A DNA stretch of 64,000 nucleotides from Pseudoxanthomonas beigongshangi (lineage in GTDB: Bacteria > Pseudomonadota > Gammaproteobacteria > Xanthomonadales > Xanthomonadaceae), in contig NZ_JADHDV010000017.1 in NCBI RefSeq assembly GCF_016820515.1, forward strand, positions 1-64,000, read 5' to 3'. The position numbers were made by a program, and so were the translations under genes. This document shows positions 7,622-17,438 of the stretch, piece after piece (positions within the stretch are counted from its first letter, which is position 1; each line of letters starts with the position of its first letter). The notes under the pieces are model-generated. The model was not told the origin of the DNA, ran no database searches, and worked only from the letters and a program-made list of their open reading frames with translations.

Positions 7622-8329
7622 CTACCGCAGTGCGGCAGGGCAGTCCTGCGGCTGCACCGGAACGCCGGCCAGCGGGCGCAGCGCCATGGCGGTGGTTCCG
7701 GCCGGGGCGGCGACGTCCAGCCACCAGCGCGACGGGCCCTCCTCGCCTATCGCATGGACGCGTGCGGGAAAACCAGCCGCTGCGAGTTGTGCCTGGCGCC
7801 GCTCGGCGCCTTCCCGGCTGCGGTAGCGACCCAATGCGATTCCGTTGGTTTCCTCTCCCTGGTTGATCACCAGGAAATCGTCGAAGCCCGCCGCCCCGAT
7901 GCGCTGCGCCATCGCCACCGCTTCCTCGCGGCTGGCCATTGGCGGCAGCGAGACCCGGTAGCCGCTGGCGCCCTTCCCCGGCGTTTCCCGTGGAATCGCG
8001 CGGCCGACCGTCGGGTCAATCCGGCCACGCGCGAGATCGGCGGCGGCCCGCTCGGCGAACGGACCGGCACGGAAACAGGCCCGCGCGGCGGTTGGCGGCG
8101 CGGCCGGCACGCTGGCCGGCGCTGCGGGCGAAGACGGCGGCGTGGCGGCGGTGACGGCCGCCTGCGGCGCAGCCGATGGCAGCACCGCGGATTCCACCAG
8201 TTCCAGCCTGGTCACTCCCGCCGGCACTTCCGGCAATGGCGACGCGGCGGGTTCGGAGCGGGTGAGCCACCAGGCGGCCACGCCCAGGTTGAGGACGGCC
8301 AGCAGGACGATCAGGGCGCGAATCAGCAT
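7622..8329 (-). CDS. SPOR-domain protein
   Basis: 235 residues. One N-terminal membrane anchor (residues about 3-22, LIVLLAVLNLGVAAWWL), then an Ala/Pro-rich linker (about 60-95) and a C-terminal region of about 80 residues of SPOR type: CFRAGPF, a repeat with YRVSLPPMASREEAVAMAQR, and RYRSREGAERRQAQLAAAGF. SPOR domains bind denuded septal peptidoglycan, so the protein probably sits in the inner membrane facing the periplasm. It follows coaX by 22 bases in what looks like a birA-coaX-SPOR operon, an association found widely in Xanthomonadaceae as far as I know. Not FtsN by its context. Confidence 0.8.
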   Translation of the reverse strand: MLIRALIVLLAVLNLGVAAWWLTRSEPAASPLPEVPAGVTRLELVESAVLPSAAPQAAVTAATPPSSPAAPASVPAAPPTAARACFRAGPFAERAAADLARGRIDPTVGRAIPRETPGKGASGYRVSLPPMASREEAVAMAQRIGAAGFDDFLVINQGEETNGIALGRYRSREGAERRQAQLAAAGFPARVHAIGEEGPSRWWLDVAAPAGTTAMALRPLAGVPVQPQDCPAALR

Positions 8330-8351
8330 GCGGGGATTCTATCCATGACGG

Positions 8352-9104
8352 TCACGCCGCCGCATCGGCGGGGCGGCCGGCCTTCGCCCATTGCGCCAGG
8401 CCCTCCAGTACCAGCGACGGGGCGAACTCCGCTTCAGGCAGGCAGGCGCGCAATGCCTCGGCGCCACCACCGTGCAGCAGCAGCGCCGGCGTCTCGCCGA
8501 GTTCGCGGGCGGCCAGCCGCAGGCTGCGTTCGATCAGGCCCAACGCGGCGCCGTCGCAACCGGACGCCAGCGCGTCCTCGGTATCGTCGGCGAACTCGCG
8601 ATAGATGCCACCCTGCGCCGGCAACTGCGCGGCGGCCTGGTGCAGCGCGGCGCGCATCAGCGCGGGCGAAGGCGCGATGCGCCCGCCCCGGTGCAGGCCG
8701 CGTGCGTCCAGGAGATCGATGGTGATGGCGGTGCCGATGCCGGCGATCATCCACGCGCGCGCGCCGCGGGCATGCGCCGCGACCATCGCCAGGAACCGAT
8801 CCACGCCCAGCTTTTCCGGCCGTGCATAGGCGACGCGCACGCCCGCGAACGCGGCCTGCGTGCGGGCAAGTGAAATGCGCTGGAATCTTTCGGTCAGTAC
8901 ATCGATGACGGCCAGGGTCAGCACGGGCGACGCCACGCTCGCCAGGCAGGCCGAATCCGCCGCGGCCGGCAAGTGCCGCCGCAGCGCTTCGGCGAACCCA
9001 CGCTCGTCATGGCCGAACGCGATCACCTCGCCGGGACGTCCCTCGCCATCCAGTTGCGTGCACTTGAGCCGCGAGTTCCCCAGATCGAACAACCATTGCG
9101 TCAT
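8352..9104 (-). CDS. coaX: type III pantothenate kinase
   Basis: 250 residues, start MTQWLFDLGNSRLK. Acetate-kinase-fold signatures of CoaX: DLGNSRLK (P-loop equivalent, 7-14), RPEKLGVDRFLAM (near 95), GIGTAITIDLLD (near 120) and GGRIAPSPALM. It phosphorylates pantothenate, the first step to CoA, in the cytoplasm. The start codon overlaps the birA stop in an ATGA (9101-9104), so translation is coupled. The birA-coaX pair is common in bacteria and CoaX relatives were also named Baf. No other pantothenate kinase is visible in the window. Confidence 0.93.
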   Translation of the reverse strand: MTQWLFDLGNSRLKCTQLDGEGRPGEVIAFGHDERGFAEALRRHLPAAADSACLASVASPVLTLAVIDVLTERFQRISLARTQAAFAGVRVAYARPEKLGVDRFLAMVAAHARGARAWMIAGIGTAITIDLLDARGLHRGGRIAPSPALMRAALHQAAAQLPAQGGIYREFADDTEDALASGCDGAALGLIERSLRLAARELGETPALLLHGGGAEALRACLPEAEFAPSLVLEGLAQWAKAGRPADAAA

Positions 9105-10069
9105 TGCGCCCTCACACTGATTTCCCCGGCATGCACGTTCTCCCAGGCACCATCGATCAGGACGCGCAATGCGCCGTCCTCGGCCAGCCCGCCGGCGACA
9201 CCGTGGCGTGTCTGCCGCGCTCCATGTATCGCCACTTCCCGCCCGGCCAGCACGTCCAGCGACGCGAAGCGCGGCAGGAACGGGGCCAGGCCATCGCGAT
9301 CGAACCGGTCCAGCGCGGGCAGCAGATGCGACAGCAGCGCCGCCGCCAGCGCGTTGCGATCCGGCGCGGTGCCGCCCAGCGCGGCCAGATCGATCCAGGG
9401 CTGGTCGATGCCGGCCGCGAACGTCGCCGGCATGCGCACGTTGATGCCGATGCCGATGATTGCCCGGACCGGGCCGCCGTGTTCGCCGCCGCCTTCGACC
9501 AGCACGCCGCCCAGCTTGCGGCCGTCCACCACCAGATCGTTGGGCCATTTGAGTCCGGTGCCGGCGAAGCCCAGCGCGCGCAGCGCCTCCGCCACCGCGA
9601 CGCCGGTGACCAGGCTGAGTCCGCCCAACCGCGCCAGCCCGCCGGAGAAATGGCGTGCCAGTGACAGGTACAGGTTGGCCGCGACCGGCGACGCCCATCG
9701 GCGCCCGCGCCGTCCGCGCCCGCCGGTCTGCTGTTCGGCCAGCAATGCGCTCACGCCCTGCGAGGGGGTATCCCGGCGCAGCAGTTCGCTGTTGGTCGAA
9801 TCCAGCGACCAGGCGACTTCCAGCGCCGCCAGGCCATCCCGGCAGCCGGGGTCCAGCGCCTGGCCGATTGTTCCGGCATCCAGCAGGTCCAGCGGCCCGG
9901 CCAGGGCATAGCCCCGGCCTGCCCTGGCGTCGATGCGCACCCCCGCCTCCCGCAGCGCCTCGATGCGTTTCCACATGGCGGCACGGGTCAGACCCGCGTC
10001 CCGGGCCAGCGCGTCACCGGACACGGGACCGGCCTGCAGCCGTCTCAGCAGCTCGCGTTCGGCACTCAC
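9101..10069 (-). CDS. birA: biotin-protein ligase and biotin-operon repressor
   Basis: 322 residues. A winged-helix DNA-binding region (residues about 1-60, with LTRAAMWKRIEALREAGV) precedes the ligase core with GGRGRRGRRWASP (near 115) and LKWPNDLVVDGRKLGGVL (near 172), and a C-terminal beta barrel. It makes biotinyl-5'-AMP, biotinylates acetyl-CoA carboxylase, and in the class with the DNA-binding region represses biotin synthesis. It is the first gene of the birA-coaX-SPOR operon. The 221 bases between it and the divergent gene at 10291 hold both promoters; I see no clear hairpin there. Confidence 0.94.
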   Translation of the reverse strand: MSAERELLRRLQAGPVSGDALARDAGLTRAAMWKRIEALREAGVRIDARAGRGYALAGPLDLLDAGTIGQALDPGCRDGLAALEVAWSLDSTNSELLRRDTPSQGVSALLAEQQTGGRGRRGRRWASPVAANLYLSLARHFSGGLARLGGLSLVTGVAVAEALRALGFAGTGLKWPNDLVVDGRKLGGVLVEGGGEHGGPVRAIIGIGINVRMPATFAAGIDQPWIDLAALGGTAPDRNALAAALLSHLLPALDRFDRDGLAPFLPRFASLDVLAGREVAIHGARQTRHGVAGGLAEDGALRVLIDGAWENVHAGEISVRAQ

Positions 10070-10290
10070 CGCCCCGGCTCCCGGCCGTTGTCGGCGGGCG
10101 GAAGGGAGGCTTCAGGGGCGGCGGCGGGCGGGCATGACATGGCGTCATTATGCCGGCGCGGGCCGGGCCCGCTCCGGCCGCTCCCGGGCGACTTCGCCGC
10201 GCCCCGGCCTATTCAGACCATCATCCCGGTTTCCGGCTATATTCAGCAGGATGGCCGCCGCCTCGGCCGCCATCCGACAGGAGTCCTCCG

Positions 10291-10626
10291 ATGCTTCGCG
10301 CCAGCTTCATCGTCCTGCTGACCTGCATCTGTGCGCCGGCGATGGCGCAGAACGGCCGCGTGTTGTCGACCGTCAGCGCATCGGCTTGCCAGGAAATCGC
10401 CGACAAGGCCAGCGAAGCATCCCCGCCCAGCGAAGCCGCCACGCGCGCCGCGCGCGCGTCGGTGCGCGACAAGTATGCGCCCGCGACCACGTCATCGTCC
10501 GGCGGCACGCTGCCGGTGGTGGGCAGTCGCGGCGGCGGCGGCGAGGATGAAAGCGATCCAAGCCCGGTGCTGCCGCGCCCGCGCGCACCGAAATGGCACA
10601 GCTTCCTGCCGGGCATGTTTCGCTGA
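10291..10626 (+). CDS. small exported protein, unknown function
   Basis: 111 residues with a signal peptide MLRASFIVLLTCICAPAMA and probable cleavage before QNGRV. The mature part has CQEIADKASEA, a Gly-rich stretch (GSRGGGGEDE) and a C-terminal PRAPKWHSFLPGMFR. No family recognised. ATG is preceded by ACAGGAG. The next gene begins 3 bases after its stop, so it is cotranscribed with the MtfA-type peptidase, possibly as a periplasmic partner, though this is only context. Confidence 0.7.
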   Translation: MLRASFIVLLTCICAPAMAQNGRVLSTVSASACQEIADKASEASPPSEAATRAARASVRDKYAPATTSSSGGTLPVVGSRGGGGEDESDPSPVLPRPRAPKWHSFLPGMFR

Positions 10627-10629
10627 CCA

Positions 10630-11376
10630 GTGTTGCGACTGCTCCGGCGGTTCCGTCCGCCTGCTCCCATCGATGACGAGATCTGGCAACGCATCTGCCT
10701 CGATACGCCGTGGATCGCGCGCCTCGACGACGTGCGCCGCTGGCGCCTGCGCGCACTGACCGCGCGCTTCCTGCACGAAAAAACCATCACTCCACTGGGT
10801 GAGTTGTCGCTCGATATCCAGCAGTGCACCCAGCTGGCCGCGTTGTGCTGCCTGCCGCTGCTTGAATTCGGCCATCGCGGCTGGCGCGGCTGGTCGCAGC
10901 TCATCGTCTATCCCGAAGCCTTCCGCGTGCACCGCAGCCACACCGACGCGGCGGGCGTGCAACACGAATGGGAAGACGATCTGGCCGGCGAATCCTGGGA
11001 TGCCGGCCCGCTGATCCTGTCGTGGGCGGACGTGCAGGCGGACCTGGCCGAACCCGACGCCGGTTTCTGCGTGGCCGTGCACGAAATGGCACACAAGCTG
11101 GATGCGCTCGACGGCGAGATGGACGGGACGCCTCCACTGCCCGGCGACTGGCGCCGCCGCTGGGCGCAGGATTTCCAGCGTGCCTACGATCAGTTGTGCC
11201 AGGAGGTGGATACCGGCCGCGAGACCCGGATCGACGCCTATGCGACCGAAGGGCCGGACGAATTCTTCGCGGTGGCCACCGAATACCACTTCTCCGCACC
11301 ACGCCTGCTGCGCCAGGCCATGCCCGACGTGGCCGCACACCTGCGCCGGTTCTATGGTCCGCCGCCGGAATGGTGA
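10630..11376 (+). CDS. mtfA: MtfA-type M90 zinc peptidase
   Basis: 248 residues with a GTG start right behind the preceding gene. The zinc-peptidase signature HEMAHKLDALDG lies near residue 155, followed by DEFFAVATEYHF near 215. This matches the MtfA (Mlc titration factor, DUF980) family: soluble gluzincins that in E. coli bind the glucose-PTS regulator Mlc. Xanthomonads have a different sugar uptake setup, so the target here is unknown. The spacing suggests an operon with the exported protein upstream. It is convergent with the sensor kinase, 30 bases apart. Confidence 0.88.
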   Translation: MLRLLRRFRPPAPIDDEIWQRICLDTPWIARLDDVRRWRLRALTARFLHEKTITPLGELSLDIQQCTQLAALCCLPLLEFGHRGWRGWSQLIVYPEAFRVHRSHTDAAGVQHEWEDDLAGESWDAGPLILSWADVQADLAEPDAGFCVAVHEMAHKLDALDGEMDGTPPLPGDWRRRWAQDFQRAYDQLCQEVDTGRETRIDAYATEGPDEFFAVATEYHFSAPRLLRQAMPDVAAHLRRFYGPPPEW

Positions 11377-11406
11377 CCGGCGGGTCGCCGCGCACCGCGC
11401 GGCGGA

Positions 11407-12852
11407 TCAGAGTCCCTGCGGCAGGGTGACCACGAACTGCGCGCCGCCCAGTTCCTCCGAACGTCCCACCTGCAGCTCGCCGCGGTAGTCGCGGATCAGG
11501 TCCTGCACGATCGACAGGCCGATGCCATGGCCATGCACGCGCTCGTCGCCGCGCACGCCACGCTGGAGGACGACCGGGATGTTCTCCTCGGTGATGCCGG
11601 GGCCGTCATCCTCCACCGACAGGTAAAGGCCGGCGCGCCGCTGCGGTGCCGCGGGCAGCGGGCGCACGGTCAGCAACACGCGCGAACGCGCCCACTTGAA
11701 CGCGTTCTCCAGCAGGTTGCCCATCAGTTCCTGCAAATCGCCGGTCTCGCCGTAGAACCTCGCCTGCGGATCGATTTCGAATTCGCACAGCACGCGCTTG
11801 CCGGCATAGACCTTCTCCAGGCCGCTGACGATCTCTTCCGCATGCGGTTCGATCGGCACCGGCGCGGAGAACAGTTTGTGGCCGCTGGAGGCCGCGCGCG
11901 CCAGCTGGTAGGACACCAGTCCATTCATGCGCTTGAGCTGGTTGTCCAGTTCCTCCCGCAGCGAAGCCTCGCCGCTGCCGCTGTCGAGCTGGGTGCGCAG
12001 CACCGCCAGCGGCGTCTTCAGGCTGTGCGCGAGATCGGCCAGGGTATTGCGCTGGCGCTCCAGGTTCTCGCGTTCGCTCTCGATGAAGGCGTTGATGCTG
12101 TCGGTGAGCGGTTCCAGTTCGCGCGGATGGCGTTCGCTCATGCGGTCGATCTGTCCACCCTGCACGCGGGTCAACTCGGTGATCACGCGCCGCAGCGGAC
12201 GCAGGCTCCAGCGCAGCACCGCCATCTGCAGCAGCAGCAGGATGAAGCCGGCGCTGCCCAGGTACACCCACAGCGCGCCGCGGAACACGCGCATCTGCGC
12301 GTTGAGCGCCTGCGCGTCCTCGAGGATGTAGATGCTGTAGGGAAACTCCGCATCCGGGCCGCGCTCGGCCCAGACGAAGCCCACGCCATAGCGGTAGACC
12401 TGGCTCTCGCTGCCGTCGGCGCGACGGAACGTGACCGGACCGTCGAAGGCTTCCTCCAGCGGGCCGAGCATCGGCGACGCCGGCAGCACCGGCCCGAGGG
12501 TGGAGTTGGAGCCCCAGCGGTCATTGGGCAGGATCACTTCCGCATACAGGCCGCTGTCGGGCATCTCGAAACGCGGATCGGGCGTGTCGAACGGCGGGAT
12601 CAGCGCACCGCCGCGGGTAAAGTCGATTTCGTCGGTGTACTTGAGCGCATAGGCTTTCAGGCGCTGGCGCAGGTTGTCCTCGGCGGTGGCAATGAACGCG
12701 CGATCCAGCGCGTAGCCCGCCAAAGCGAGAAAGGCCACCAGTCCGAGACTGGCGGCCAGCAGTTGGCGGGCACGCAGTGATCGCGGGCGCCAGCCGTCGA
12801 ACGGCGCGCGCCGCGGCCTGGCCGAGGGTTCGGCGCCCGCCGGGGACGCCAT
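11407..12852 (-). CDS. phoQ: sensor histidine kinase, PhoQ-like
   Basis: 481 residues from the ATG overlapping the regulator stop (TGATG). One transmembrane segment (about 30-50), a periplasmic sensor of about 135 residues, a second segment (about 190-210), HAMP, the H-box LADLAHSLKTPLAVLR (His near 275) typical of PhoQ, N-box LMGNLLENAFKWA and G-boxes DDGPGI and GHGIGLSIV. PhoQ senses low divalent cations, acid pH or cationic peptides and phosphorylates PhoP. The sensor region lacks the long acidic run of enterobacterial PhoQ, so the signal may differ. Symbol by architecture and synteny, not by search. Confidence 0.82.
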   Translation of the reverse strand: MASPAGAEPSARPRRAPFDGWRPRSLRARQLLAASLGLVAFLALAGYALDRAFIATAEDNLRQRLKAYALKYTDEIDFTRGGALIPPFDTPDPRFEMPDSGLYAEVILPNDRWGSNSTLGPVLPASPMLGPLEEAFDGPVTFRRADGSESQVYRYGVGFVWAERGPDAEFPYSIYILEDAQALNAQMRVFRGALWVYLGSAGFILLLLQMAVLRWSLRPLRRVITELTRVQGGQIDRMSERHPRELEPLTDSINAFIESERENLERQRNTLADLAHSLKTPLAVLRTQLDSGSGEASLREELDNQLKRMNGLVSYQLARAASSGHKLFSAPVPIEPHAEEIVSGLEKVYAGKRVLCEFEIDPQARFYGETGDLQELMGNLLENAFKWARSRVLLTVRPLPAAPQRRAGLYLSVEDDGPGITEENIPVVLQRGVRGDERVHGHGIGLSIVQDLIRDYRGELQVGRSEELGGAQFVVTLPQGL

Positions 12853-13538
12853 CAAGCCTCGTTGGTGCGCGGGATGGCGAAGCGGTAGCCGCGTCCGCGC
12901 ACGGTCTCGATCGGCTTCAGTTCGCCTTCCGGATCCAGCTTCTTGCGCAGGCGGCCGATAAAGACTTCCAGCACGTTGGAGTCACGATCGAAATCCTGCT
13001 GGTAGATGTGCTCGGTCAGGTCGGCCTTGGAGACCAGTTCGCCGGCATGCATCATCAGGTACTCCAGCACCTTGTACTCGTAGCTGGTCAGGTCGACGTT
13101 GCTGCCATTGACGCTGACCGTCTGCGCGGCCAGATCCAGCGCGACCGGACCGCACTCCAGGGTCGGCTTGCTCCAGCCGGCGGCACGGCGCAGCAACGCG
13201 TTGACGCGCGCCAGCAGTTCCTCGACATGGAACGGCTTGACCAGGTAGTCGTCGGCGCCCTGCTTCAGGCCCTCGACCTTGTCCTGCCAGCTGGAACGCG
13301 CGGTCAGGATCAGGATGGGGAATTTCTTGCCCTCGTCGCGCAGGGCCTTGATCAATTCCATGCCCGACATCTTGGGCAGGCCGAGGTCGATGATGCCCAC
13401 GTCGAACGGGACTTCGCGGCCCATGTACAGGCCTTCTTCGCCGTCCTGGGCGGCGTCGACGGCAAAGCCTTCGCGCTTCAGACGGGCGGCCAGGGTTTCG
13501 CGCAGGGGGGCTTCGTCTTCGACCAGCAAGATACGCAT
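12852..13538 (-). CDS. phoP: OmpR-family response regulator, PhoP-like
   Basis: 228 residues from MRILLVEDEAPLRE. Receiver domain: acidic pocket EDE (7-9), phospho-acceptor Asp near 51 in VGIIDLGLPKMSG, and Lys near 101 in YLVKPF. A winged-helix DNA-binding domain follows (about 128-222, ending VRGRGYRFAIP). It acts as a transcription factor phosphorylated by the overlapping kinase. The start is preceded by AAGGAGAGTCC. A small exported protein gene (13604-14029) lies just upstream in the same direction and may belong to the same transcript. Confidence 0.88.
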   Translation of the reverse strand: MRILLVEDEAPLRETLAARLKREGFAVDAAQDGEEGLYMGREVPFDVGIIDLGLPKMSGMELIKALRDEGKKFPILILTARSSWQDKVEGLKQGADDYLVKPFHVEELLARVNALLRRAAGWSKPTLECGPVALDLAAQTVSVNGSNVDLTSYEYKVLEYLMMHAGELVSKADLTEHIYQQDFDRDSNVLEVFIGRLRKKLDPEGELKPIETVRGRGYRFAIPRTNEA

Positions 13539-13603
13539 GGACTCTCCTTGGAATGCGGGCGGCACCTGGGCCGCCACGAGCTTACGAGTGATTCTACGTA
13601 AGA

Positions 13604-14029
13604 CTACGGTTGAGGTGGGTTATCACTACGTGCAGACGCGGGCGCCTGTTCGCCTTCTCCCCCACGCGACGGCGTGCGGCGGCGACTGCCGCCGGCATCG
13701 TCCATGTAACGCACGCGGCCACGCTCATCGATCACTTTCATGCGATTGATGTCCCGGCCATCGAACGGCACGCGTTCGGCGCTCAGCACGCGGATGCCGG
13801 GCTCGCGCTGGGCGCGGCGCACGGAATCGGACAGCGAATTGTGGTTGTTGTCGCGGGCATCGTTGGAACGGGGAAATCCCTGTTCGCGCTGCCCCGAACG
13901 CTCGCCACGATCGTCATGTCCCCGCCCCTGTCCCTGGCCTTGTGCCTGCGCCCGGGCGTCGGCCACGACCACCATGCCGGCCAGCGCCAGCAGTGCCACG
14001 AACGCGATGGAAGAAAGTGTGCGATGCAT
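13604..14029 (-). CDS. small exported protein upstream of phoPQ-like genes
   Basis: 141 residues. Signal peptide MHRTLSSIAFVALLALAGMVVVADARA, then a hydrophilic Gln/Gly/Arg-rich region (QGQGQGRGHDDRGERSGQ), a short folded block (residues about 75-110, GIRVLSAERVPFDGRDINRM then VIDERGRVRYMDD) and a polar tail. The DGRDINRMKVIDE motif recalls PepSY-like periplasmic proteins often found beside two-component systems, but this is weak. It lies 65 bases upstream of phoP and could modulate the sensor. The frame could extend upstream, but the ATG at 14029 gives a proper signal peptide. Confidence 0.72.
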   Translation of the reverse strand: MHRTLSSIAFVALLALAGMVVVADARAQAQGQGQGRGHDDRGERSGQREQGFPRSNDARDNNHNSLSDSVRRAQREPGIRVLSAERVPFDGRDINRMKVIDERGRVRYMDDAGGSRRRTPSRGGEGEQAPASARSDNPPQP

Positions 14030-14177
14030 AACGGAATCGTAACGGATCTCGGCTTCCCAAACTGAACGGAACCCGAAACCACTTCTAGACCAATGGACGC
14101 AAAGTCTTGGCTCCGGGCAGTGAATCCGGTCTGAACTTATCCACAAGCCTGGCGCCACCGTTCAGCTTACGGAACGG

Positions 14178-15092
14178 TCAGAAAATCTCGCCGACACAAC
14201 ATCTTAGCGAGCCCCCGCCGGCCTCGACGGCGGCCAGCGGGACGTCGCGCACGACGAACCCGGCCTGCGCTTCCAGGCGTCGGCGGGTATCGGCGGAAAG
14301 CGCCCGGGCCGCCCGTTCGCTCATCCAGACGCTGTCCGGGCGCAGCGCGATTGCGTTGGCGGCGAACGCGGCCTGTTCATCCGGCGACAGGGCGATGGCC
14401 AGTGGCCCGTAGAGTTCGCCCAGGGCAGCCGGCACGCGCGGGTCGGCAAAGCCCGGCGCAGCGAACAGGACGGCACGCCCGGCCAGTAAGGCCAGCACGA
14501 CATTGGTGTGGTATTCGCCCGGGGCCAGGTCGAACATCAGGGTCGCGCGCAGGCCGAACGCTTCGTGCATCAGCGCCGCGCCGGCTTCGTCGCAGCGGTC
14601 GGAAAGGCCGCAGAAACCCAGCCCGCGTGCGCGATCGATGACCAGCGCCCCGGTCAGCTCGCAGGGATGGGGCTGGATGGACAGGTCGATTTCCCGGTAA
14701 CCGAGGGTGTCGCGAAAGAAGTCGCGGATATCGCCTCGCTCCGCCTCGCGCCGCCTGACCTCGTGGCGCATGCGGCCGACGATCAGGCGCCCGGGCGCGG
14801 TCGCGAACACGTTGTTGGGGAACACCGCGTCCGGCGTCCGCGGATTGCCCGGAAAGGCGATCACCGGCAACTCGGCGGACAGCGCGCGATGCAGCGCGCG
14901 GTGTTCGTCCAGCGCGGCCGACGCATTGAAGCCGCCGGCATCGGCCATGTAGCGGTTGTCGCGCGCCGACTCGTCGGCACGGACGAAACCCTCCGGACTG
15001 ACCAGGAAGGCGGCGCGCGCGGTGGCGGGCCCGAAGTCGGCGGCGCTGGCGCGGGCCAGACGCAGGAACTCCGGAATATCGCGGGTGAGCAT
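14178..15092 (-). CDS. CtlX-like amidinotransferase / arginine deiminase-related hydrolase
   Basis: 304 residues of the guanidino-group-modifying (pentein) fold. Conserved blocks: FPNNVFATAPG (near 92), the catalytic His in GEYHTNVVLALL (near 195), and a C-terminal Cys in GGGSLRCCVGEIF. The family includes arginine deiminase, dimethylargininase and the CtlX citrulline-utilisation hydrolases; the FPNN and GEYHTN blocks fit CtlX-type proteins best. The substrate is not certain. The start is 12 bases after the dusA stop, so it is in an operon with dusA, although the functions are unrelated. Arginase lies 7 kb away, not linked transcriptionally. Confidence 0.82.
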   Translation of the reverse strand: MLTRDIPEFLRLARASAADFGPATARAAFLVSPEGFVRADESARDNRYMADAGGFNASAALDEHRALHRALSAELPVIAFPGNPRTPDAVFPNNVFATAPGRLIVGRMRHEVRRREAERGDIRDFFRDTLGYREIDLSIQPHPCELTGALVIDRARGLGFCGLSDRCDEAGAALMHEAFGLRATLMFDLAPGEYHTNVVLALLAGRAVLFAAPGFADPRVPAALGELYGPLAIALSPDEQAAFAANAIALRPDSVWMSERAARALSADTRRRLEAQAGFVVRDVPLAAVEAGGGSLRCCVGEIF

Positions 15093-15104
15093 CGCGGGTC
15101 GCCC

Positions 15105-16169
<1,065 letters not shown>

Positions 16170-16340
16170 CCAGGCCGCCTGATGGACGGTCCGGGACGCG
16201 GGTCCGCGGCCGCCAGGCGCCTGCCGGGCCATTATCGCCCATGTCGTGGCGGCGGCCCGAACTCCTCCCACGTCCCTGTCCAGCGCCGTCCGCGCCGGTT
16301 CAGACCGCAGTGCCGCCGATTTCCCGCGAGGGCGTGCGGC

Positions 16341-16829
16341 CTACCCGGCGACCGCCGGCCCATCGGTGTTGATCGACTCGGCGGTGACCACCCAACGCGC
16401 GCCGTTCCATCGCCAGGTGACCAGGTGCTTGCCCTTGACCCGCATCGTCCGTCCCCCGGACAGGACGGTCGCCTCGAACTCGCCCAGTTCGTAGGCCATG
16501 TCGCCGGATGCCGCAATGGTGATCTCCGTGGGCCGGAACCTGGCCGAGTATCCCGGCGTATCCAGGCGTTCCCGGAACCACGCGCGGATCGCCGCCTTGC
16601 CGCGAATCAGTGGACTGCCATGGGTCAGGAACGCCGCGTTTTCGTCGTAGTTCTCCATCACCCGGTCCAGGCGGCCGGCGTAGAGATCCTCGGACCATCG
16701 GGCGTCGGTCGCGCGGATCGCCGCCTCGGCCTCGCGGGCCATTGGCCCGTCCGCCGCGGGGGCGGGGAGACTGGCAATGGACAGGCACAGGAGCGAAGCG
16801 AAGAGCAGCGCGGATTTCATGCGCATCAT
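16341..16829 (-). CDS. exported SnoaL/DUF4440-like (NTF2 fold) protein, gene B
   Basis: About 162 residues, start taken at the ATG overlapping the upstream stop (ATGA, 16826-16829); later ATGs at 16826 and 16820 are also possible. Signal peptide of type MKSALLFASLLCLSIASLPAPAA, then an NTF2-like cone: AIRATDARWSEDLYAGRLDRVMENY, ENAAFLTHGSPLIRGKAAIRAWF, and strands ending HLVTWRWNGARWVVTAESI. These folds occur in enzymes and in ligand-binding proteins; no catalytic residues can be assigned. Overlap with another NTF2-like gene implies a co-translated pair in the periplasm. Confidence 0.78.
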   Translation of the reverse strand: MMRMKSALLFASLLCLSIASLPAPAADGPMAREAEAAIRATDARWSEDLYAGRLDRVMENYDENAAFLTHGSPLIRGKAAIRAWFRERLDTPGYSARFRPTEITIAASGDMAYELGEFEATVLSGGRTMRVKGKHLVTWRWNGARWVVTAESINTDGPAVAG

Positions 16830-17317
16830 CCGGCCTGGCCTTCGGCCTTGCGGCCGAAATAGGAGATCTTGTTGGCGATCTTCCACTCGTCGCCGACCTT
16901 CAGCAGCAGGAAATAGTCGGTGATCACGACCGCGCCATGGTCCAGGGTGATGCGGGCGGTACCGGCGCTCCCCGAGGCATCCATGAAATCGATGGTGCGC
17001 ACGCGCGATGCCTCGTCTGCCGCGGCCTTGCCCTTGAAGAACGCGCAGAACTCGTCCAGCGTCAGCGAGGTGACCTTGCCGTCGCGCACGCTCTCGATCC
17101 GCGCGCTCGGCAGGAACGCCTGGCGCATGTGGGACGCCTCACCGGTGGCCTGGCCGCGGAAGTAGTGATTGATCGCCTGGCGCATGCCCGCCTGCGCGGC
17201 GGGATCCTGTTGCGCCGCCGAATGGGCAGCGGGTGCATCGGCCGGCAGCGCGTGCGCGCCCGCGGTCAAGGCAAAGAGGGCACCCGCGAGCAGGCTTCGA
17301 AACCGCGGCTGGTTCAT
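16826..17317 (-). CDS. exported NTF2-like protein, gene A
   Basis: 163 residues, signal peptide MNQPRFRSLLAGALFALTAGAHA. The mature part begins with an Ala-rich stretch, then the NTF2-like fold: AINHYFRGQATGEASHMRQAF, SARIESVRDGKVTSLTLDEF, and a strand block VVITDYFLLLKVGDEWKIANK. This resembles the putative lumazine-binding/DUF4440 group of secreted NTF2-like proteins. An AAGGAGACGTGCA ribosome site precedes ATG. Its stop overlaps the start of the following NTF2-like gene, so the two proteins are probably made together. The function is unknown. Confidence 0.78.
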   Translation of the reverse strand: MNQPRFRSLLAGALFALTAGAHALPADAPAAHSAAQQDPAAQAGMRQAINHYFRGQATGEASHMRQAFLPSARIESVRDGKVTSLTLDEFCAFFKGKAAADEASRVRTIDFMDASGSAGTARITLDHGAVVITDYFLLLKVGDEWKIANKISYFGRKAEGQAG

Positions 17318-17438
17318 TGCACGTCTCCTTGGGAATGTCCGTGCAGACTGACGGGCGGGGCGTCCGCGGACAATGGCGCCCACCGCGGATTCCGCACGCT
17401 TCGGCGCAATGCCTCCGAGCACGCGCCTCGGGCACGTG

